Shown: piece by piece, positions 7,874 through 12,019 of the stretch
Layout of the letters: each line of letters starts with the position of its first letter
How positions within the stretch are numbered: position 1 is the stretch's first letter
Assembly: GCA_001247695.2 (NCBI GenBank)
Contig: LGRX02015957.1
Span: 1-12,019, forward strand
Origin: Cymbomonas tetramitiformis
Taxonomy: Eukaryota > Chlorophyta > Pyramimonadophyceae > Pyramimonadales > Pyramimonadaceae
Reading direction: 5' to 3'
Length of the DNA: 12,019 nucleotides
Notes under the pieces: generated by a model
Databases searched by the model: none
What the model was told of the DNA's origin: nothing
The model's input: the letters and a program-made list of their open reading frames with translations, nothing else
Made by a program: the position numbers and the translations under genes

Positions 7874-10800
7874 ATGTTTGGTGCTCGCAGCTTCGGGAGC
7901 CGTCTCGCACGTGATGGGCTCAGTGCATGGGCAACTGTCAGCAGATCATCGGCTGAGAGAAGCGCAAACTTGATCAAAGTCAGCTATAATTTTTCACACA
8001 GCTTTCGTACGAATTTGACGGCCTACTCCACGAAGCAAGGAAGCTCCCCTGAAGCACGGTCGTTGGGAGAAGCCGCCCGACACTGTGCCCAGTGCTATAA
8101 AGAGCTGTCCAAACTCCGCTTGAGGTCTGGTTGTATTTGATATTGGGGTTTTTCCTTCTAATGTTTTAAACCTCGTGGAAAGTAAAACGCTGAAAAAGCT
8201 CCCTGTGTGGACAGCGCTCTCGTGGTTTCGACTGCGGCAGCTGGATACGTTATGGGAAGCGCGGAAGAAATTCAGTGGGCTGGACTCTTTTGGACTTCTG
8301 TAGGAACAATGGGTGCATCAGCTTGCGCCAATACTATAAATCAGGTGATCAATGTTTCTGGTTGCTGAGGTCACGACATTGGAAATAGCAACCTGACTAG
8401 GGTTCGGTCTGCCTCTGCGGTTGCAGCTTATGGAGGTGAAATACGATGCCTCGATGAATCGAACGATGCGGAGACCACTTCCAGCTGGACGAATAACTCG
8501 GGGTCACGCTCTGGCGTTCGCCGTAACGACGGGTTTAACGGGCATATCACTCTTGCTGTGGAAGGTGAGGCGCACTAAACTGAGCCTACAACTGGAGAAC
8601 GCTCACAGTCAGTTTCGCTGTTTGCTCTCAGAAACTCAGTGCTCACCAAACACTTTATGCGCAGACCAACAATCTCACGGCCGCTCTCGGCGCGGCAAAC
8701 ATAGTCCTATATACCATGGCGTATACGCCTCTGAAACGTATTAGTATTGCGAATACGTGGATTGGTGCAGTTGTTGGGGCCATCCCTCCTCTTATGGGGT
8801 AAGTTTCACCCTCTCGTCTTTCATTATCCTTTTTTGCCTTCCGCTTGTTTTATTCCCGTACTCAAGGGTGCACTGTTAATAATGTCCCGCGAGCTGTCAC
8901 GTGCGTTGAATGTTCTGGGATCCCTTGCATGCGTTTCTGATAAACCTGCCAGAAGCGTTAGCCTTTCGGGTTCCTCCTCGCTCTGCATTTGCGCGAACGC
9001 AGTATAAAACAAGTAGCTAAAAGATGACACCGTTAAACCGGGCAGTCTCCTACACGTATTAAGTAGCTAAAAGGTGACACCGATAAATCGGGCAGTCTCC
9101 TACACGTATTAAGTAGCTAAAAGATGACACCGTTAAACCGGGCAGTCTCCTACACGTATTAAGCAGCTAAAAGATGACACCGTTAAACCGGGCAGTCTCC
9201 TACACGTATTAAGTAGCTAAAAGGTGACACCGTCAAACCGCGCAGTCTCCTACACGTATCATTTGAGAAAGGTTCTGCGTCACGACGCATACGGGCGCTT
9301 CAGGTGGGCGGCTGCGTCTGGGAAACTTGATGCGGGTGCCTACGTCCTGGCCGCCGCGCTTTATTTCTGGCAGCTGCCTCACTTCATGGCGCTTGCCTGG
9401 ATGTGCCGTGAAGACTATGCGAGAGGAAAGTAAGTTCACGAAACCTTTGAGTTCCTTTATGTCCAGAACCTGTCTCGCCCTCAGCCTTCACCGGCTGGCT
9501 TGGTGAAAGTCGTCCGAGCGTTTACCAGGTGGCTCACTGAGAGCTAGCACTAGCTCACCGTAACTCCCACGGGTTTTCAGGTACCGCATGATATCTTTGG
9601 TTGATACGACCGGGCGGCGCACAGCCGCATGTGCCCTGCGAAATTGTGTGTACCTCCTGCCGCTCGGACCTATTGCACTCGCAGGTGCGCTCACAATATT
9701 GCGTGCTTGATACCCATGCTGCTGGCTTTTCGCGCATAGGATGCGAGACGGGCAAGTTACCGTAGGTTTCCATACGTCGCCACCAGATTGATGCCGCCAG
9801 TGTTACTCAATCGAAATACTTGCAGACAGTTAAAGGCCAGCTGTCAATGTGTCACCAAATAGTATTTAGATAGGAGAGGCGGTGGTTGTTCTCCCATCAG
9901 TGCCGCTGTCACTTTTGCCTTTAGGTGTATAAACTCTGGTGGCTCGGAGCGGCACCGGTCGCTGGCACTGCCCAAAATGCATCTCAACGCTCCCTTGGCC
10001 CCCCTTGGCCTCCCTGGCCCTTCGTTTGCCCATCAGGAGCCCCCACGCACTTTGCGGACACATCTGGTGCCACGTCACTCACCGCCGTCACCAGTCTCAA
10101 ACCCTACTCACCTGATCTGATGAGTGGAGCGGGACTTTGGGAGGCTTGCAGCGGGGGTGGTCGAGTGGCCCTTCGCACTCGAAGCCACGGCGCTCACGAC
10201 GTACTTCACGTATGCGAGTATGCAGTTCCTGAAGGAGCCGAGTGCCGCGCGCACCTGCTTCCGCGCGAGCCTGCTGTACCTTCCCCTTTTTATGGCGGCC
10301 ATGGTCGTTCACCGCATTCCTCAAACGGAAGACACGAAGGCGACCGCGGACGTTCTGTTGCAACGAGCCTGCGCTTCCCTGCAGTACTGCAGCACCTTGC
10401 TGGGAATCACCACCGACGTAAAGCCTGTTGAAGGTGCAACCCAGCTCCCGCACACGAAGCGCGAATGTGTCACCTGTCATATCCTGCTCGCAGTGCACTG
10501 AGCAGCAGTTCTGGAGGAGGAGGCTTGCTCAGACGACCCCCGAAGCGTCGTTTTTATGCGCACAATTTCCTTACTTCTTCTTCACGTTTGCCGAGCACTT
10601 CTTGTGTTTAGCCATCTCTGGGTGCACAGATCCGGATATCTTCGAAAGAAAGAATTGAGTGACTATGACGGTGCGCTGTCTGAGCCAGTTGCGCCGACAA
10701 AGGGCTTGTCAGCGCTCCAGGACCCGCATCTACAGGCTAGGACTCAGGGCTTCTGTGAGGTGTGCTGTGTGTGAGAAACAGAGACCAAAGCTGCGGAGTT

Positions 10801-11164
10801 TGTGCCAGAGGCACCGTCACCAAGGTAAGCCCTGTGATCTAACGGCGTCCTCTGGGCGCAGGATGAGAGCATCCTGCTTCTCATTAAATAGTTGGAAAAA
10901 ATATTTACTCCGTGTCCTGGTTTCATAGTACTTGAGCCATTCAATAGTTACATAACATGACGTTGTATGCTTTTCAACAGGCTGGAACCGAAGAGGGCAA
11001 TCGGGATACCTGATATTTTGGCCCCCTTTCCGTTCCTTCCACTTCCACCGCTGCCTCAGTGCCCTTCCCGTATCTATGCGGACTCAGATAATAGCTCCAG
11101 CAGCAAAGAATGTCCTCCCAGTACTGAGTCTAAAAGTGGCAAGATTTCAGCGGAAAGTAAGTGA
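7874..11164 (+). CDS. COX10: Protoheme IX farnesyltransferase (heme O synthase), nine exons
   Basis: The enzyme transfers the farnesyl group of farnesyl diphosphate to heme B, giving heme O, in the mitochondrial inner membrane. Heme O is the precursor of heme A for cytochrome c oxidase. Exons: 7874-8124, 8215-8344, 8427-8564, 8665-8798, 9304-9429, 9581-9684, 10152-10433, 10782-10824, 10981-11164; 1392 nt, 463 residues, close to known eukaryotic homologues. All junctions are GT-AG and keep frame. The ATG at 7874 is the first in frame. Residues 1 to about 50 are Arg/Ser-rich without acidic clusters, as in a mitochondrial presequence. Landmarks: [20 protein letters not shown] (about 75-94), ANTINQ then [11 protein letters not shown] (about 122-140, the Asp-rich prenyl-diphosphate/Mg region), [16 protein letters not shown] (about 203-218), WQLPHF (240-245), [11 protein letters not shown] (253-263; the family usually has GGY), [10 protein letters not shown], and [17 protein letters not shown]. 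The tail is Ser/Pro-rich and less certain: exon 7 could read through to TGA at 10499, and AGTAAGT at 11155-11161 could be a further donor. Confidence 0.93.
8799..9303 (+). other. COX10 intron 4, containing a minisatellite
   Basis: The intron runs from GTAAGT to GCTTCAG, 505 bp, phase 2, and restores the Gly codon of the PPLMG-W junction. It is the longest intron of the gene, and about half of it is the 50-bp repeat at 9011-9260. Confidence 0.9.
9011..9260. repeat. Minisatellite of five 50-bp units in COX10 intron 4
   Basis: Units start at 9011, 9061, 9111, 9161 and 9211 with an exact 50-bp period. Each runs from AAGTAGCTAAAAGRTGACAC to CAGTCTCCTACACGTATT. Differences are a few single bases (AGATG/AGGTG, GTTAAACC/GATAAATC/GTCAAACC, AAGTAG/AAGCAG). 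The last unit ends 43 bp before the acceptor of exon 5. Confidence 0.97.
9685..10151 (+). other. COX10 intron 6
   Basis: The intron runs from GTGCGC to CTTGCAG, 467 bp, phase 1. It joins GPIALA to GVVEWPF with a split Ala codon. The open frames inside it have no family match and are not exons in this model. Confidence 0.85.
10434..10781 (+). other. COX10 intron 7
   Basis: The intron runs from GTGCAA to GAAACAG, 348 bp, phase 1. The join gives [16 protein letters not shown]. The split codon restores a single frame through the 43-nt exon 8 into the long Pro-rich start of exon 9, which supports it over read-through to 10501. Confidence 0.65.
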
Positions 11165-11324
11165 GCTGGCCATTTCACTGCTATGTGCACACCATCAATG
11201 CTGCGTTACGAGCTGTGCTGTACTAGCAAATACTTTTTTTGCTTGGTACCGAAAGTTTACCTTGCTTGTTGAAATGGTAGTGAGTGCTTCCATCTACTCT
11301 GTTAGCATTCCGTTGGCACAAAAT

Positions 11325-11330
11325 AATAAA
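11325..11330 (+). promoter_or_regulatory. Possible polyadenylation signal for COX10
   Basis: AATAAA lies 160 nt after the modelled COX10 stop codon. Position fits a 3' UTR; the word alone is weak evidence. Confidence 0.3.
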
Positions 11331-11759
11331 TGCCTTGTGCATTATTATGGGCACTTCTGTAGCTTAGAAGCCTTGCTATGGTTTACTTAATGGTAGGTCT
11401 ATCGTAAATTTGAGGCCTGGTTCAAACTGCTTTGCACATGGTTTATAAAAGAAGATGCCTTGTGCATCCATACATCCGTTTGAGCAGGCACACATGAACA
11501 GGGGAATGAATACTTCTGGATTTCAAAATCACCCATTCAGCCATTCATTGATGCAGAGGAAACGAGTAATCTATGGACACTACCGGTCAAAGTCGATATC
11601 CTGAATCACAAGCATTTCGACGGTATGGTGTATGGTGATCTAAGGTGCCTTTCGGCGAAGTCTCCTAAAAGGGTGTCAGGTCATCAACTTGAATTAGGTG
11701 AGAATTTTGTGGTAATCTTTTCTCATGCAGATTCAAGTGTTGGTCAGGTCTACAAACCA
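11331..11759. other. Unassigned downstream region
   Basis: No gene is seen. GATGCCTTGTGCATCC at about 11455 repeats ATGCCTTGTGCATTA at about 11330, a short direct repeat. Confidence 0.35.
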
Positions 11760-11804
11760 CGAAAAAAATAACCGAAGCAATGGAGCTTCCGAGGATTGAT
11801 AGCA

Positions 11805-11930
11805 GGGAGGGGGGCCAGCGGGGGTTCTGAAAATAACCCCCCTAGAACTTGAATTTTGCCCTTGGGGGGTTAGCACCCCCCCCCCTAGGAGTTGCTTTTT
11901 TCCTTGGGGGGTCAGCACCCCCCCTAGAAC
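11805..11930. repeat. C/G-rich hairpin repeats with about 42-bp spacing
   Basis: Three hairpins: GGGGGTT/AACCCCC with an 8-nt loop at 11820-11841; G6-TTAGCA-C run at 11864-11885; and G6-TCAGCA-C run at 11906-11924. The latter two are spaced 42 bp and flanked by CCTAGAACTTG or CCTAGGAGTTGC words. This may be a small inverted-repeat element or a satellite edge. Confidence 0.8.
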
Positions 11931-11950
11931 TTGCACTCGCGCACACGGTT

Positions 11951-12019
11951 GGGCGGGCGGGAGTGCCCCACGATACCACCATCACGCGCGCAGGGCGGGC
12001 GGGAGTGCCCCACGATACC
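11951..12019. repeat. 42-bp tandem repeat running off the window
   Basis: GGGCGGGCGGGAGTGCCCCA plus CGATACC occurs at 11951 and again at 11993, cut by the window end. Copy number cannot be judged. Confidence 0.85.

Noticed and set aside
7383..7910. Minus-strand 175-residue frame as a gene
   Set aside because: It covers the poly-G/TATA region and the COX10 start, has low-complexity Pro runs from the G tract, and shows no family signature.
9011..9260. CRISPR array
   Set aside because: Units are directly abutting with no variable spacers and lie in a spliced intron of a eukaryotic gene.
10124..10501. COX10 ending at the TGA at 10499-10501
   Set aside because: It is possible as an isoform, but the spliced tail through 10782-10824 and 10981-11164 keeps frame across two GT-AG introns and looks more coding-like.

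Overview
The window is nuclear DNA of a eukaryote. The evidence is a nine-exon gene with GT-AG introns, a mitochondrial presequence, long non-coding stretches and many tandem repeats. The organism cannot be fixed from sequence alone; an alga or stramenopile-type protist (for example a brown alga) is a reasonable guess, held with low confidence. Repeats dominate the left third, a transposase-like gene and its flank the middle, and one housekeeping gene the right part.

Layout. 1-1812: a satellite of about 14 units of 129-136 bp with higher-order structure, cut by the left window edge. 1926-2120: two diverged copies of a GC-rich 75-bp block, then an AT-rich ACAACTTATA-type stretch. 2551-3650: three full 331-bp (328 for the last) tandem units and a partial fourth. 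Each starts with a 68-nt segment whose minus strand folds into a complete tRNA-like cloverleaf. 4101-4160: six perfect decamers around CTTAAG. 4174-5789: a spliced gene resembling the C-terminal part of an En/Spm (tnp2/KDZ-type) DDE transposase, probably truncated. 6030-6366: a dense array of TTTACC/GGTAAA motifs, possibly a transposon subterminal region. 6370-7600: two small coding-like fragments of unknown identity.

7874-11164 is a complete COX10 gene (heme O synthase, protoheme IX farnesyltransferase, 463 codons in my model). The exons join in frame and give the family motifs in order, with a presequence and hydrophobic segments. Its fourth intron carries five exact-period 50-bp repeats. 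A TATA box sits behind a run of 16 G about 255 bp upstream of the ATG. The right edge (11760-12019) holds C/G-rich hairpin repeats and the start of another 42-bp tandem repeat.

COX10 would act in the mitochondrial inner membrane, making heme O from heme B for cytochrome c oxidase. The other elements appear to be mobile or satellite DNA and show no functional link to it. The most unusual object is the tandem tRNA-like family at 2551-3650: all stems are kept, a paired substitution preserves one stem, and Pol III-like boxes and oligo-T terminators lie on the same strand.
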